A stretch of 56,926 bases of DNA from assembly GCA_027621355.1 (NCBI GenBank), contig JAQCBZ010000009.1, positions 1 through 56,926 of the forward strand, written 5' to 3'. Positions 1 through 8,528 of the stretch are shown here, in pieces; the first letter of the stretch is position 1, and every line of letters starts with the position of its first letter. Source of the DNA: Bacteroidota bacterium. Lineage in GTDB: Bacteria; Bacteroidota; Rhodothermia; Balneolales; Balneolaceae. The notes under the pieces were generated by a model, which saw only the letters and a list, made by a program, of their open reading frames with translations, was not told where the DNA came from and made no database searches. The position numbers and the translations under genes are program-made.

Positions 1-2
1 AA

Positions 3-92
3 ATTGGTGAGGGGAAAGTCTTGGTTGTCGTGCAAAAGAGCCTTAATTATCGGCAATACATAGAGTTTGCCCTATACACTACCCATCCATAA
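3..92 (+). CDS. Possible C-terminal end of an upstream gene (partial)
   Basis: The frame starting at base 3 is open from the window edge to a TAA at 90-92 and would encode about 29 residues ending in FALYTTHP. The composition (GKVLVVVQ, then an aromatic-rich end) looks protein-like, but an open frame this short can occur by chance and I do not recognise the family. If real, the gene ends 10 bases before the ATG at 103, which favours that ATG over the TTG at 67 as the start of the next gene. Confidence 0.35.
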   Translation: MGEGKVLVVVQKSLNYRQYIEFALYTTHP

Positions 93-102
93 CCCAGATC
101 CT

Positions 103-651
103 ATGGCTATCACTCCCTCGACGATGTTACCTTTAGGCACAAAAATGCCCTCTTTTGACCTTCCGAATGTGAACGGTGGGTCCATTCATGCCCCAGATAG
201 TAACGCAACGGGTGAAAAAGGGACGTTGGTGATGTTCATCTGCAATCATTGTCCTTATGTCAAGCATGTGGATGAGGAAATGCGCCAGTTGCATGCAGAT
301 TACAAGCATAAAGGAATCGAGACGATCGCAATTATGTCGAATGATGTTGTGAATTATCCCGACGATTCACCCGAAAAAATGGCCCAGCAGCGCTACGCGT
401 TTCCCTACCTCTACGATGAGACGCAAGAAGTAGCCAAAGCCTTTCAAGCAGCCTGTACGCCTGATTTCTTCCTCTTTGACGCACAAGATAAGTTGGTTTA
501 TCGGGGTCAGCTCGATGATAGCCGTCCTGGAAATGGGGTAATGGTGACAGGCAAAGACCTTCGTGTAGCCATGGACGCTGTGGTAGCGGGCAACGAAGTC
601 AGTGCTGACCAAGTGCCAAGCTTAGGGTGCAATATCAAGTGGAAAGCCTAA
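103..651 (+). CDS. Thioredoxin-fold (AhpC/TSA-like) redox protein
   Basis: This 182-residue protein has the AhpC/TSA-Redoxin layout: a beta-strand lead (MPSFDLPNVNGG), then a strand ending in the redox motif CNHCPYVK (two cysteines three apart, near residues 47 and 50), and later the cis-proline region TPDFFLFD. Close relatives are annotated as thioredoxin family or alkyl hydroperoxide reductase/thiol specific antioxidant proteins and have the same NHCPYV signature. No signal peptide is visible, so it is probably cytoplasmic. The substrate is unknown. The frame is also open back to a TTG at 67, but the ATG at 103 avoids overlap with a possible upstream reading frame. It stands alone, facing the convergent thioesterase gene. 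Family assignment is firm; the reaction (peroxide or disulfide reduction) is inferred. Confidence 0.85.
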   Translation: MAITPSTMLPLGTKMPSFDLPNVNGGSIHAPDSNATGEKGTLVMFICNHCPYVKHVDEEMRQLHADYKHKGIETIAIMSNDVVNYPDDSPEKMAQQRYAFPYLYDETQEVAKAFQAACTPDFFLFDAQDKLVYRGQLDDSRPGNGVMVTGKDLRVAMDAVVAGNEVSADQVPSLGCNIKWKA

Positions 652-726
652 GCTTGAGTGCATGGCCTAAGCTTTTAGGTACTGTCTGAGACTAGCTCGG
701 GCCCTGGGCTCGCAACAAGTCTCTGC

Positions 727-1221
727 TTACCCAGCTTTGATAATGGCAAGGGTGCAACGTGACTTGCAGACCAGCTTTTCTCGTCCCATGGTCCGGATTT
801 CTACGTCCCAAACATGCGTTTGACGCCCCATATGTATCGGAGTTGCTCGTCCTTCAACACGCTCTCCAATCTTTGCAGGGCGTAAATGATTCGCATTAAT
901 TTCAATACCTACCGCTCGGTAGGACTCATCAGGAACGTTGAGCCATGCCCCTACACTCGCCACAGATTCGGCTAATGCAACCGATGCCCCCCCATGGAGT
1001 AAACCAAACGGCTGAATGGTTCGATGGTCCACGGGCATTTCTGCAATGACAAGATCTTTGGCAAAATGGGTGAACACCATGCCCAGTTTGTCCCCCATGT
1101 TGTCTGGAAAAAACTCGACAAGCATATGAGCACGGTCGTACAATCCCTCTTCTATAAAAGGGTCATGTACTTGTTTTGAGGTGTTGTCTGTGCTGTTTGA
1201 GTTGTCAGAGGGGGAGCTCAT
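727..1221 (-). CDS. PaaI/YdiI-like hotdog-fold acyl-CoA thioesterase
   Basis: The 164-residue protein carries the hotdog signature QPFGLLHGGASVALAES around residues 89-105. This is the pattern of PaaI/YdiI/MenI thioesterases, in which the HGG turn and the helical Glu bind and hydrolyse acyl-CoA thioesters. The N-terminal 20 residues are a polar Ser/Asn/Thr-rich extension outside the fold. The nearest characterised group cleaves 1,4-dihydroxy-2-naphthoyl-CoA in menaquinone synthesis, but no other men gene lies nearby, so phenylacetyl-CoA or fatty acyl-CoA substrates are equally possible. It is divergent from the acyl-CoA ligase gene across about 115 bases, so the two may share a control region for acyl-CoA metabolism. 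The family is well supported; the substrate is not. Confidence 0.85.
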   Translation of the reverse strand: MSSPSDNSNSTDNTSKQVHDPFIEEGLYDRAHMLVEFFPDNMGDKLGMVFTHFAKDLVIAEMPVDHRTIQPFGLLHGGASVALAESVASVGAWLNVPDESYRAVGIEINANHLRPAKIGERVEGRATPIHMGRQTHVWDVEIRTMGREKLVCKSRCTLAIIKAG

Positions 1222-1336
1222 GCGTTGGTCTTAGTTAAAGTGAATCATGCCTGTAATCCATCGTCCAAAGTACTGTTTTTTATGGTTTGAAGCATGAATC
1301 CATGTATCTTTCGCAGAATTGAACTTGCCATTTCGT

Positions 1337-3178
1337 ATGACGTCAAACGATAGAGAAACGCTTTTTTACGCGCTCGATGCAGCGGTGATGCAAAGCCAGG
1401 GGAGGGAGTTCCTTGGTTCCACAAAGGTTTATGGTGAATGGCAACCTCTTACCGCTCAACGCTTTCATGAGCGACGAAAGCATCAAGCCGCTGGACTCCT
1501 GGCTTTGGATATTGGCCATGGCGACCATGTCGCATTGTATATGGAGAATAGCTGGGATTGGCTCGTCGCTGATCTGGCCATTCAGTCGATAGGTGCTGTG
1601 AGCGTTCCTATATACACGACGATGTCCGCTGATAGCATTGCCTATATTTTGCGTCATGCTTCCGTGAAAGCGATCTTTGTGTCACCGTCCTTTGCCGATG
1701 CTACGTTTCGAGAGACGGTTCAAGATGTAGCTTCCTTAAAAACGGTGATCTGTCTCTCTTCAAGAATGTCTATCCACCACCAGGCTGAGGCGCTTGCGGG
1801 TCCGGGTGCAGAGGTGTCCCTCACGACGGAGGGCCTTGAAACACTAGGTGCAGAATCCATTAAAACAAATCCCGCTGTAGTGGAGGAAGCTGCCCGCACC
1901 GTCAAAGCGGATGATTTACTGACCCTTATTTACACATCTGGTACCACAGGCACCCCCAAAGGGGTGATGCTCACCCATCGTAACGTCGCTTCAAATCTTC
2001 GGGAAGCACTCAAGCGAATTCCCTTCACCATGGAGGAGGGTTACGGTCAAGTTGTGCTCTCATACCTTCCACTCACCCATATTTTTGAGCGGATGATTTG
2101 TTATTTGTACCTCTCATTTCATGCCAAAATTCATTTTGTAGAGGATGTAAAAGAGATGCCGGTCGATTTACAGGAGGTGAAGCCGTTTATGTTTGCCTCA
2201 GTGCCTCGACTCCTTGAAAAGCTCCATGCAGCAGTGCTCATGCGCGGACGCGATTTAACAGGAGCCCAACGAAAAATCTTTGATTGGGCGATGAAGAGGT
2301 TGGAGTCCTATGATCCAGAGCATCCCCCGAAGGCGTTCAGCCCAGCGGGGATTTCTCACAGACTTGCGGATCGCTTGGTCTATGCAAAAATCCGAGAGCG
2401 TTTTGGTGGGAAATTGTTTGGCATTGTTTCTGCAGGAGCTGCGTTATCGCCTACGTTATTCCGATTCATAAATGGGATTGGATTGTGGTGTGGTCAAGGA
2501 TATGGCCTCACAGAAACCTCACCAGTGCTCACCATCCAAGATCCAACCAGAATGCGAGTGGGGTCAACAGGCAAAGCCCTGGATAATGTGGAGCTTCGTA
2601 TTGCCGAAGACGGCGAGGTTCAGGCCAAAGCACCAAGTATCACGCCAGGGTACTATGCTCAACCAGAACAAACTGCAGAAGTATTTACCACCGATGGTTG
2701 GTTCAAAACGGGAGATATTGGCCGCCTTGATGATGAAGGAAATCTATTTATTACAGATCGTAAAAAAGCCCTGTTAAAGCTTTCAACAGGTAAATACGTA
2801 GCGCCACAACCTATTGAGGATGCACTGGTCCAAACTGGATTTATTGAACAAGCGGTGGTCGTGGGTAATGAGCGCAAATTTTGTTCTGCATTGGTAGTGC
2901 CTTCGATGGATTCTATCCGAAAAAGATTGGTGCTGGACGGGCGGCTGCCTTCCCTGCCAGCGCCACATATTGAACGAGAAAAGATTAAAGAATTTGTCCA
3001 GTCACTCATTGATGCTGCAAATCACCGATTCTCCCCATGGGAAACCATTAAAGAGTTTGCCATTCTTGACGCGCCGTTTTCGATTGAGTCAGGTGAGCTA
3101 ACGCCCACATTGAAAGTGAAACGCTCTTTTGTTGCGCAGAAATATCAAGAAGTGATTGATCAGTTATACGGGAATTGA
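1337..3178 (+). CDS. Long-chain fatty acid-CoA ligase (AMP-forming)
   Basis: About 613 residues with the adenylate-forming enzyme motifs in order: the P-loop-like A3 motif YTSGTTGTPKG near residues 199-209, the A5 motif GYGLTETSP, the A7 motif KTGDIGRLDDEGN, and the A8 hinge ITDRKK. It has the long-chain type C-terminal region (KLSTGKYVAPQPIEDAL). It activates fatty acids with ATP and CoA for membrane lipid synthesis or beta-oxidation, in the cytoplasm or at the membrane surface. Length and the LKVKRS end match FadD15/FACS-type long-chain synthetases. An in-frame TTG lies 18 bases upstream at 1319; I chose the ATG because neither site has a ribosome-binding sequence. The divergent thioesterase next door could reverse its reaction. 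The family is firm; chain-length preference is inferred. Confidence 0.93.
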   Translation: MTSNDRETLFYALDAAVMQSQGREFLGSTKVYGEWQPLTAQRFHERRKHQAAGLLALDIGHGDHVALYMENSWDWLVADLAIQSIGAVSVPIYTTMSADSIAYILRHASVKAIFVSPSFADATFRETVQDVASLKTVICLSSRMSIHHQAEALAGPGAEVSLTTEGLETLGAESIKTNPAVVEEAARTVKADDLLTLIYTSGTTGTPKGVMLTHRNVASNLREALKRIPFTMEEGYGQVVLSYLPLTHIFERMICYLYLSFHAKIHFVEDVKEMPVDLQEVKPFMFASVPRLLEKLHAAVLMRGRDLTGAQRKIFDWAMKRLESYDPEHPPKAFSPAGISHRLADRLVYAKIRERFGGKLFGIVSAGAALSPTLFRFINGIGLWCGQGYGLTETSPVLTIQDPTRMRVGSTGKALDNVELRIAEDGEVQAKAPSITPGYYAQPEQTAEVFTTDGWFKTGDIGRLDDEGNLFITDRKKALLKLSTGKYVAPQPIEDALVQTGFIEQAVVVGNERKFCSALVVPSMDSIRKRLVLDGRLPSLPAPHIEREKIKEFVQSLIDAANHRFSPWETIKEFAILDAPFSIESGELTPTLKVKRSFVAQKYQEVIDQLYGN

Positions 3179-3198
3179 TTGTCTAAGGTAGAAACAAC

Positions 3199-4047
3199 TC
3201 ACTGCATATCAAGCTGCTGTTGAACTAGTTTCGCAGCGGCTGCCGTCCGCAAGGCATCAAATGAAGAGAATGCGACAGATTTACCATGTTGGACCGCTTT
3301 TAAGAATCTGCCCACAGATAATTCGGCAGTTTGAGAAGGGTCAAAATTGAGTTTTTTGACAGTCAAATATCCACCTTTGTCGACGGCAATAGATCGTACT
3401 TGTTGAGTGGCCACATCACACTCAAGCTCAACACTCGAATCAGCAACGGTACGAATGTGGGTTGCATGGGCACTTGTTAGCGAGAAGGTTAAGGTGGCCG
3501 TTGCTCCACTGTCAAAATGGAGCATCATGTCTAGACTCGTCAAACACCCAGAGAGTCGGGTTGCGCTGACAGACACTTTTTGTACCCCGCTATCCATCCA
3601 TTTCACAAAAAGTCCCACTTCATCTAGCCAATGTTGGGTCAATTGCTCCTTATTCTCCGAGAAGGAGGCACTGACAAGATGCTTCAAAACATGGATTCGT
3701 CTAGGTCGTTTCATTTGCTGGCGCATCCAGTGGGAAGACGCCGCAAAAGTAGGCCAATGAGCGAATTGGACAGGTACGCCAGCCTCCTGACTCACAGCAT
3801 GGACCGCCTGAAGTTCATCATACTGATCTGAAATTTTGCTAATCAAGAAGGTTGGGTAGGACTGCTTCAATATTTTGAGCAATCGAGTGAGTCGCTTGTC
3901 GGAGTCGTCAACAAGCAAGCAGGCATCCACATCTTTTAGATGCCGGATTTTTTGAGTGATATAGACTTCGTCAACTGATTGGAATCCTCTCAGGTGATTC
4001 TCCCAAGCCGCAGCTCTATCAGAATTTCCAATAATTGCGACTTTCAT
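3199..4047 (-). CDS. Gfo/Idh/MocA-like protein with degraded catalytic motifs
   Basis: This 282-residue protein follows the Gfo/Idh/MocA layout: an N-terminal Rossmann-like half (VAIIGNSDRAAAW), then a beta-rich half with LDMMLHFDSGATATLTFSL resembling the substrate-domain sheet. The dinucleotide-binding glycine motif is altered (GNSDRA instead of GxGxxG). The usual EKP catalytic motif appears as ISKIS around residues 90-94, so only the lysine may be kept. It is shorter than the usual 330-380 residues. Binding of NAD(P) without the normal dehydrogenase reaction, or no cofactor at all, is possible. It follows the pspC gene by 24 bases on the same strand and is probably cotranscribed. The fold assignment is moderately sure; the function is unknown. 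Confidence 0.6.
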   Translation of the reverse strand: MKVAIIGNSDRAAAWENHLRGFQSVDEVYITQKIRHLKDVDACLLVDDSDKRLTRLLKILKQSYPTFLISKISDQYDELQAVHAVSQEAGVPVQFAHWPTFAASSHWMRQQMKRPRRIHVLKHLVSASFSENKEQLTQHWLDEVGLFVKWMDSGVQKVSVSATRLSGCLTSLDMMLHFDSGATATLTFSLTSAHATHIRTVADSSVELECDVATQQVRSIAVDKGGYLTVKKLNFDPSQTAELSVGRFLKAVQHGKSVAFSSFDALRTAAAAKLVQQQLDMQ

Positions 4048-4071
4048 TGGGGGCTAAGGATTCGTCTCTGT

Positions 4072-4281
4072 TTATTTCGGCATCACTAACGCTAAAATAA
4101 AATAGGCAATTATGGCAGTGCCAAAAGAAAAAATGATAAACAGTAGATAGATTACACGAATAGCGGTTGAATTCCATCCGAGGAACTCAGCGATTCCTCC
4201 ACAAACACCCGCAATCATGCGGTCATATGAAGAGCGTGTAAGTCCTTTGTTCATAGGTCGTTGTTCATGTACAGAAGTCAT
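4072..4281 (-). CDS. PspC-domain small membrane protein
   Basis: A 69-residue protein that is essentially one PspC domain. It has a basic lead with SYDRMIAGVCGGIAEFLG, the hallmark AGVCGGIAE turn, then two hydrophobic stretches (IRVIYLLFIIFSFG and AIIAYFILALVMPK) ending at the C-terminus. PspC proteins sit in the inner membrane and in enterobacteria take part in the envelope-stress response; stand-alone copies like this are common in FCB bacteria and lack assigned roles. An internal ATG at codon 10 gives a start closer to the family's usual length. It is divergent from the photolyase operon, with a 165-base control region between them that holds an inverted repeat. No pspA or pspB is visible here. 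Confidence 0.88.
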   Translation of the reverse strand: MTSVHEQRPMNKGLTRSSYDRMIAGVCGGIAEFLGWNSTAIRVIYLLFIIFSFGTAIIAYFILALVMPK

Positions 4282-4317
4282 AAGTAAAGAAAAATCCTAG
4301 GGTTAAACCAATATTAA

Positions 4318-4339
4318 ATAGAGCTATGTAGAGCTCTAT
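4318..4339. promoter_or_regulatory. Inverted repeat between pspC-like gene and photolyase operon
   Basis: ATAGAGCT (4318-4325) and AGCTCTAT (4332-4339) are perfect 8-base inverted copies separated by six bases. They lie in the 165-base gap between divergent genes. A dimeric regulator could bind here, or it could form a small hairpin in the leader of either transcript. No T-run follows, so a terminator is unlikely. No regulator is identified. Confidence 0.35.
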
Positions 4340-4445
4340 GCCAATTTGTACGAAGCTTTGCGTTAAAGGTTTCGCGCGCAAGGGTCTTTTCTAGAAGGAT
4401 CCTGCAGATAGGGAATGAGGATCCCTCGCCACGCGTTTCCTAATC

Positions 4446-6122
4446 ATGACTCACATCACGGCTCAAAACAACACTCAGGCTGCCCCACAAACTCACCTAG
4501 GAGATCGCCCCTTTTACCGGGAAATCGACCGCCACCTCCCTCGTATTCCACTCTCAGAGTTTCAGCACCTTGTGTATATCCATGTGGACCAGTTGAGGAT
4601 GCATGCTTGGGAACCATGGATTGAGCAGTGTCGACACGCCCAAAACGAGCTGAAAACAGCCTTTGTACTGATAGAGTCTCGCGAGAAAGGGCATCACATC
4701 GCCCATCACAAAAAAAAGGCAACCTTTATCCTTTCTAGTGCAAGGCATTTTGCCCTTGAGTTGGCAGCCCGTGATGTTCCTGTTGTCTATGTCGCCACTA
4801 AAAAGACCATTGTGGACCCGCTGGCTAGGTGGCTTGCGCAGGACCCCAATAGGAGGCTCACATCCATGGAGCCTTCGGATTGGGATGAACGAGGTTTATT
4901 TCAAGACCTTGCCTCTACCTACGACGGCCAAGTAGACATCCAGCCTAACACTTTATTTATTGCAGATGCAGAGCGCTGGCGCCCTAAAATCGCTCCTGGA
5001 TTTCGGATGGAGACCTTTTATCGAGCCTTGCGAAAGGAATCGGGCCTTTTGATGGACGAAAATGGCCAACCTGAAGGGGGGACCTGGAATTATGATGCCG
5101 AGAATCGAAAAAAGATTCCAAAGGGGCTGTCGATTCCTGAATCAGGGCGGGTCGAACCTGACGCGATTACCCAAGAGGTCATGACCATGGTCGAAGAGTG
5201 GTTTCCAGTAGGTCTCGGCGACACGCAGGGGTTTTCATACGCCGTGACACATGACCAAGCGATGGCGTTGGCCCAGGAGTTCATCGATGAACGACTCGCA
5301 AACTTTGGCCCCTACGAAGACGCCATGGCCCTCGATGAACCTATTTTATTCCATTCAAGGCTTTCTCTCTACATGAATAATGGGCTTCTTGACCCCATGG
5401 AGTTATGTGGCATGGCGCAGCGAGCCTATCAAGGGGGCCGAGCACCCATTCAAAGTGTTGAGGGATTTATTCGGCAGATCTTGGGTTGGCGAGAGTACAT
5501 CCGTGTCTATTATGAAGCGATGATGCCAGAGGTTCGAGAGGCGAATCATTTCGGATTCACTCGTGGGTTGCCAGAGGCTTATTGGACTGGAGAGCATGCG
5601 TGCAAATGTGTGAGTCAAAGCCTCAAGCCCGTGCTAGAGGAGGCGTGGTCGCATCATATTCCCAGGTTAATGGTGCTGAGTAGTTTCTCAAACCTCATTC
5701 AAACCGATCCACGAGAACTCAATAAATGGTTTCTTCTTGCTTATGCCGATGCGCATGAATGGGTGGAATTACCCAATGTTCTCGGGATGAGCACCTTTGC
5801 CGATGGCGGTGTGTTGGCGTCTAAGCCCTATGTGAGCGGAGGCGCATACATCAACAAAATGTCGAATTACTGCTCTGGCTGTACCTATAATGTGAAGGAG
5901 AAAACAGGCCCAACAGCTTGCCCATTCAATTATTTATACTGGAATTTTGTGGATCAGCAGCGTGATACATTCACACAAAATGGGCGAGTTAATTTTATGG
6001 TCAATTCGTTTGATAAGAAGTCCGAGGACGAAAAAGCAGCCATTCGTCAGAGTGCGCAAACATTCATCGAAGCCCAACCGCGACTTGAGCCGGGATGGGA
6101 AACGTCAACCCCTACGTCATGA
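4446..6122 (+). CDS. Iron-sulfur bacterial cryptochrome / (6-4) photolyase (PhrB type)
   Basis: This 558-residue flavoprotein belongs to the deoxyribodipyrimidine photolyase-related group (FeS-BCP). Members use FAD, a ribolumazine antenna and a [4Fe-4S] cluster to reverse (6-4) UV lesions in DNA. Four cysteines at 388, 476, 479 and 492 have exactly the spacing recalled for the cluster ligands of Agrobacterium PhrB (350, 438, 441, 454), with a constant offset of 38. The same offset aligns HLVYIHVDQL at 41-50 with the start of the PhrB fold, so the first 38 residues are an extra polar extension. The FAD half includes VEGFIRQILGWREYIR and LNKWFLLAYADAHEWVELPN. The next gene, a class II photolyase, starts inside its stop codon. 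Family assignment is strong; the lesion specificity is inferred. Confidence 0.92.
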   Translation: MTHITAQNNTQAAPQTHLGDRPFYREIDRHLPRIPLSEFQHLVYIHVDQLRMHAWEPWIEQCRHAQNELKTAFVLIESREKGHHIAHHKKKATFILSSARHFALELAARDVPVVYVATKKTIVDPLARWLAQDPNRRLTSMEPSDWDERGLFQDLASTYDGQVDIQPNTLFIADAERWRPKIAPGFRMETFYRALRKESGLLMDENGQPEGGTWNYDAENRKKIPKGLSIPESGRVEPDAITQEVMTMVEEWFPVGLGDTQGFSYAVTHDQAMALAQEFIDERLANFGPYEDAMALDEPILFHSRLSLYMNNGLLDPMELCGMAQRAYQGGRAPIQSVEGFIRQILGWREYIRVYYEAMMPEVREANHFGFTRGLPEAYWTGEHACKCVSQSLKPVLEEAWSHHIPRLMVLSSFSNLIQTDPRELNKWFLLAYADAHEWVELPNVLGMSTFADGGVLASKPYVSGGAYINKMSNYCSGCTYNVKEKTGPTACPFNYLYWNFVDQQRDTFTQNGRVNFMVNSFDKKSEDEKAAIRQSAQTFIEAQPRLEPGWETSTPTS

Positions 6123-7657
6123 TGCAGAGCAACCACCCATTAAACCTTTTCCCAAGTACATTATCGTGGACAGCCTATCACCATGCACGGGTCCAATCCT
6201 TGAATAATGCCCCTTTGAACCCAGAGGGTGCATACGTTTTGGTCTGGATGCAAAGCACGCATCGGTTTGCCTATCATCATGGCCTAGAGTATGCAGTTGC
6301 ATGGGCCAACAAGCTTCAAAAACCTGTGGTTGTGTATGAATCCCTGCACTGCGATGATCCCTGGGCCTGTGATCGGTTTCATTCACTGGAGCTCGATTTT
6401 ATGGAAGAGCACGTCGCGTATGCTGCATCGCATGACAAGGCGCGGCAAGGGATGTGGGTCTATTGGCCACACCTTGAAGAGCAGCCCGGTACCGCTGAAA
6501 AGGGATTTGAGATGCTTGCAAAGGAGGCAGCAATGGTTGTGACGGACGAGTTTCCGGTGGGACCCATTCCGAGGCGAAATACCCGGTGGGCAGAGCAGAT
6601 CAAAGCCCCCTATGTCGTGGTTGATGCCAATGGGCTCATCCCTTTGGGTCAAACAACCAAAGACCCCTACAGTGCTTACATTTTCCGTAAAATTGTTCAA
6701 AAATCGTTTCGGGAGGCGATGGACGTGATGCCCTCTGAAGAGCCATTAGGTGAACTGAATATCCAGGGAAGCAACGTGCAAAGCGCTATTCCTGAAGCGT
6801 TGGCTTCGATCGCTCCCCATGGAGGGGAGGTGTTTGGCCAGAGAGACTCGTGGTTGGCTAGCCTTCCCATTCGTCATGATATCGCACCGGTTGAGACTCG
6901 TGGTTCCCGAGAAGCAGCAATCCAAAGGATGCACCGATTCATACAATTTGATCTGCTGGAGTATGATGAGAAACGAAATCACCCTGACGAACATAAAACA
7001 TCTCGGCTGAGCCCTTGGCTCCATTATGGAGTCTTATCAGTGCATGAAGTCGTAAAGGCAGCCCTTGCAAAGATGCCTGCGGGATGGTCCATGGAAGATC
7101 TTACCTACGTAGGTGGAAAATCGGAGGGGTTTTTTAATGGTGATCCCAATATTGAATCGTTTTTGAATGAAGTTGTCACGTGGCGAGAAGTGGGCTACCA
7201 TTATTGTCACCACCGGCCTGATTATGCCGAGTATGAAAGCCTGCCTGATTGGGCAAAGACAACGATTGGAGAACATCACTCAGACGTTCGACCTCATGTC
7301 TACACCTTTGAGCAGCTCGAAAATGGCCAAACTCACGATACTGTTTGGAATGCAGCTCAGCATCAGCTACGACGGGAGGGAATTATTCATAATTACTTAC
7401 GCATGCTGTGGGGCAAGAAGGTGATTGAATGGGCACCTGATGCGGAAACAGCGTTGACGTGGTTAATTGAGTTGAACAATCAGTGGGCCATAGACGGGCG
7501 AAATCCCAATTCATACTCTGGTATTTTTTGGTGCTTTGGTCGTTTTGACCGCGCGTGGCAAGAGCGGGACATTTTTGGAAAACTTCGCTATATGAGTAGC
7601 GATAATACGCGCAAAAAGGTACGCATGGAGCGGTATCTCAGGGAGTACGCGTCTTAG
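6119..7657 (+). CDS. Class II CPD deoxyribodipyrimidine photolyase
   Basis: About 512 residues. The C-terminal FAD domain shows the class II pattern: SPWLHYGVLS, then YLRMLWGKKVIEW, then an ELNNQWAIDGRNPNSYSG stretch followed by FWCFGRFDRAW and FGKLRYMS. The Trp- and Asn-rich region matches enzymes that split cyclobutane pyrimidine dimers with blue light. The N-terminal half is the alpha/beta antenna-binding domain (YVLVWMQSTHRFAYHHGLEYA). I chose the ATG at 6119 because it forms an ATGA overlap with the stop of the upstream photolyase; an in-frame ATG at 6095 would give a 28-base overlap. The coupling suggests equal expression of two enzymes that together cover both main UV photoproducts. 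Class II assignment is strong. Confidence 0.93.
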   Translation: MMQSNHPLNLFPSTLSWTAYHHARVQSLNNAPLNPEGAYVLVWMQSTHRFAYHHGLEYAVAWANKLQKPVVVYESLHCDDPWACDRFHSLELDFMEEHVAYAASHDKARQGMWVYWPHLEEQPGTAEKGFEMLAKEAAMVVTDEFPVGPIPRRNTRWAEQIKAPYVVVDANGLIPLGQTTKDPYSAYIFRKIVQKSFREAMDVMPSEEPLGELNIQGSNVQSAIPEALASIAPHGGEVFGQRDSWLASLPIRHDIAPVETRGSREAAIQRMHRFIQFDLLEYDEKRNHPDEHKTSRLSPWLHYGVLSVHEVVKAALAKMPAGWSMEDLTYVGGKSEGFFNGDPNIESFLNEVVTWREVGYHYCHHRPDYAEYESLPDWAKTTIGEHHSDVRPHVYTFEQLENGQTHDTVWNAAQHQLRREGIIHNYLRMLWGKKVIEWAPDAETALTWLIELNNQWAIDGRNPNSYSGIFWCFGRFDRAWQERDIFGKLRYMSSDNTRKKVRMERYLREYAS

Positions 7658-7735
7658 GAGATTGCGAACGGGCACACTTTTTGGAATGCAAAGCCCATTT
7701 TTTATGACGCCACCATTCTTACGCCGAGCCCGTTC

Positions 7736-8518
7736 TTATGCTGCAACCATGATCTTGAAGAGCTCCAAAAGCCTTGGCTGTGACATCGCAGCAACATCGA
7801 TAATGTCAGTATGATCCAACGGCTCCTCACCAAGTCCTGAGGCCTGGTTGGTGATTAACGATACCCCACTGCATCGCATGCCCAATTCCGCAGCAGTGAT
7901 TAGCTCAGGAACCGTACTCATCCCCACCGCATCGGCTCCCATTACCTGGAATGCACGAATCTCTGCAGGGGTCTCGTAGGACGGGCCTGTGACATACAGA
8001 TAGGTTCCAGCATGTAAATGTGGTGTCGAATCAAGGGTCTGCCTTAGCTCAGTCGAGTAGTAAGGGTTAAACGGTTTGGTGGGACGATCAAGGTATGTGC
8101 TCGTAGTATCTCTACGGTATGGATCCTTCCCCATTCTAAACACAGGAGTCATCCATAGTACGTCGTCGATCAACATGAGATCCCCCACCTTCATATCGGG
8201 GTGAATGCCTCCTGCAGCATTCGTTACAAGAAGCTCAGAGGCTCCAGAGGCTGCTGCTAACTCAACAGGGCGGATAATTTGTGACCAAGTAGCCCCTTCA
8301 TAGAGATGTGCCCGCCCGCTGAAAACCCAAACGGAGCGCCCCTCAAACCATCCTGCGACTAACTCACTCGAATGTCCAGGGGTGGTTGTGGGTTTCATCC
8401 CCGGCAGATCGTTGTACTCAACGTGCAGGGTCTCCTGCAAATGTGAGGTGAACCAGCTATACCCAGAGCCAAGGATTAACACCTTTTCTGGTTTTGGGAG
8501 GTCACTCAATTTAGCCAT
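7736..8518 (-). CDS. punA: Purine-nucleoside phosphorylase, trimeric type
   Basis: A 260-residue PNP/MTAP-family enzyme that splits purine nucleosides with phosphate to free base and ribose-1-phosphate for purine salvage in the cytoplasm. Visible signatures are the phosphate-binding start ILGSGYS, the base and ribose region VTNAAGG, the family motif TGPSYETPAEIRAFQ followed by GADAVGMSTVPE, and TNQASGL near the purine-binding Asn. Length and motifs match the low-molecular-weight trimeric class rather than the hexameric DeoD class. It lies 10 bases downstream of hisS on the same strand, so it is probably cotranscribed with it. It converges on the class II photolyase gene. GAACGGGC at 7666-7673 and GCCCGTTC at 7728-7735 are inverted copies flanking the 78-base gap, but the loop is too long for a standard terminator. 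Confidence 0.93.
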   Translation of the reverse strand: MAKLSDLPKPEKVLILGSGYSWFTSHLQETLHVEYNDLPGMKPTTTPGHSSELVAGWFEGRSVWVFSGRAHLYEGATWSQIIRPVELAAASGASELLVTNAAGGIHPDMKVGDLMLIDDVLWMTPVFRMGKDPYRRDTTSTYLDRPTKPFNPYYSTELRQTLDSTPHLHAGTYLYVTGPSYETPAEIRAFQVMGADAVGMSTVPELITAAELGMRCSGVSLITNQASGLGEEPLDHTDIIDVAAMSQPRLLELFKIMVAA

Positions 8519-8528
8519 TCAGCACGTT

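Noticed and set aside
651-727. GC-rich stretch with GAGAC (688-692) and GTCTC (719-723) as a terminator between convergent genes
   Set aside because: The inner GC block does not form a continuous stem and no T-run follows, so the hairpin is weak.
7658-7735. Inverted GAACGGGC / GCCCGTTC flanking the gap between photolyase and punA as a terminator
   Set aside because: The loop would be 54 bases, too long for an intrinsic terminator; a chance or relic repeat is as likely.
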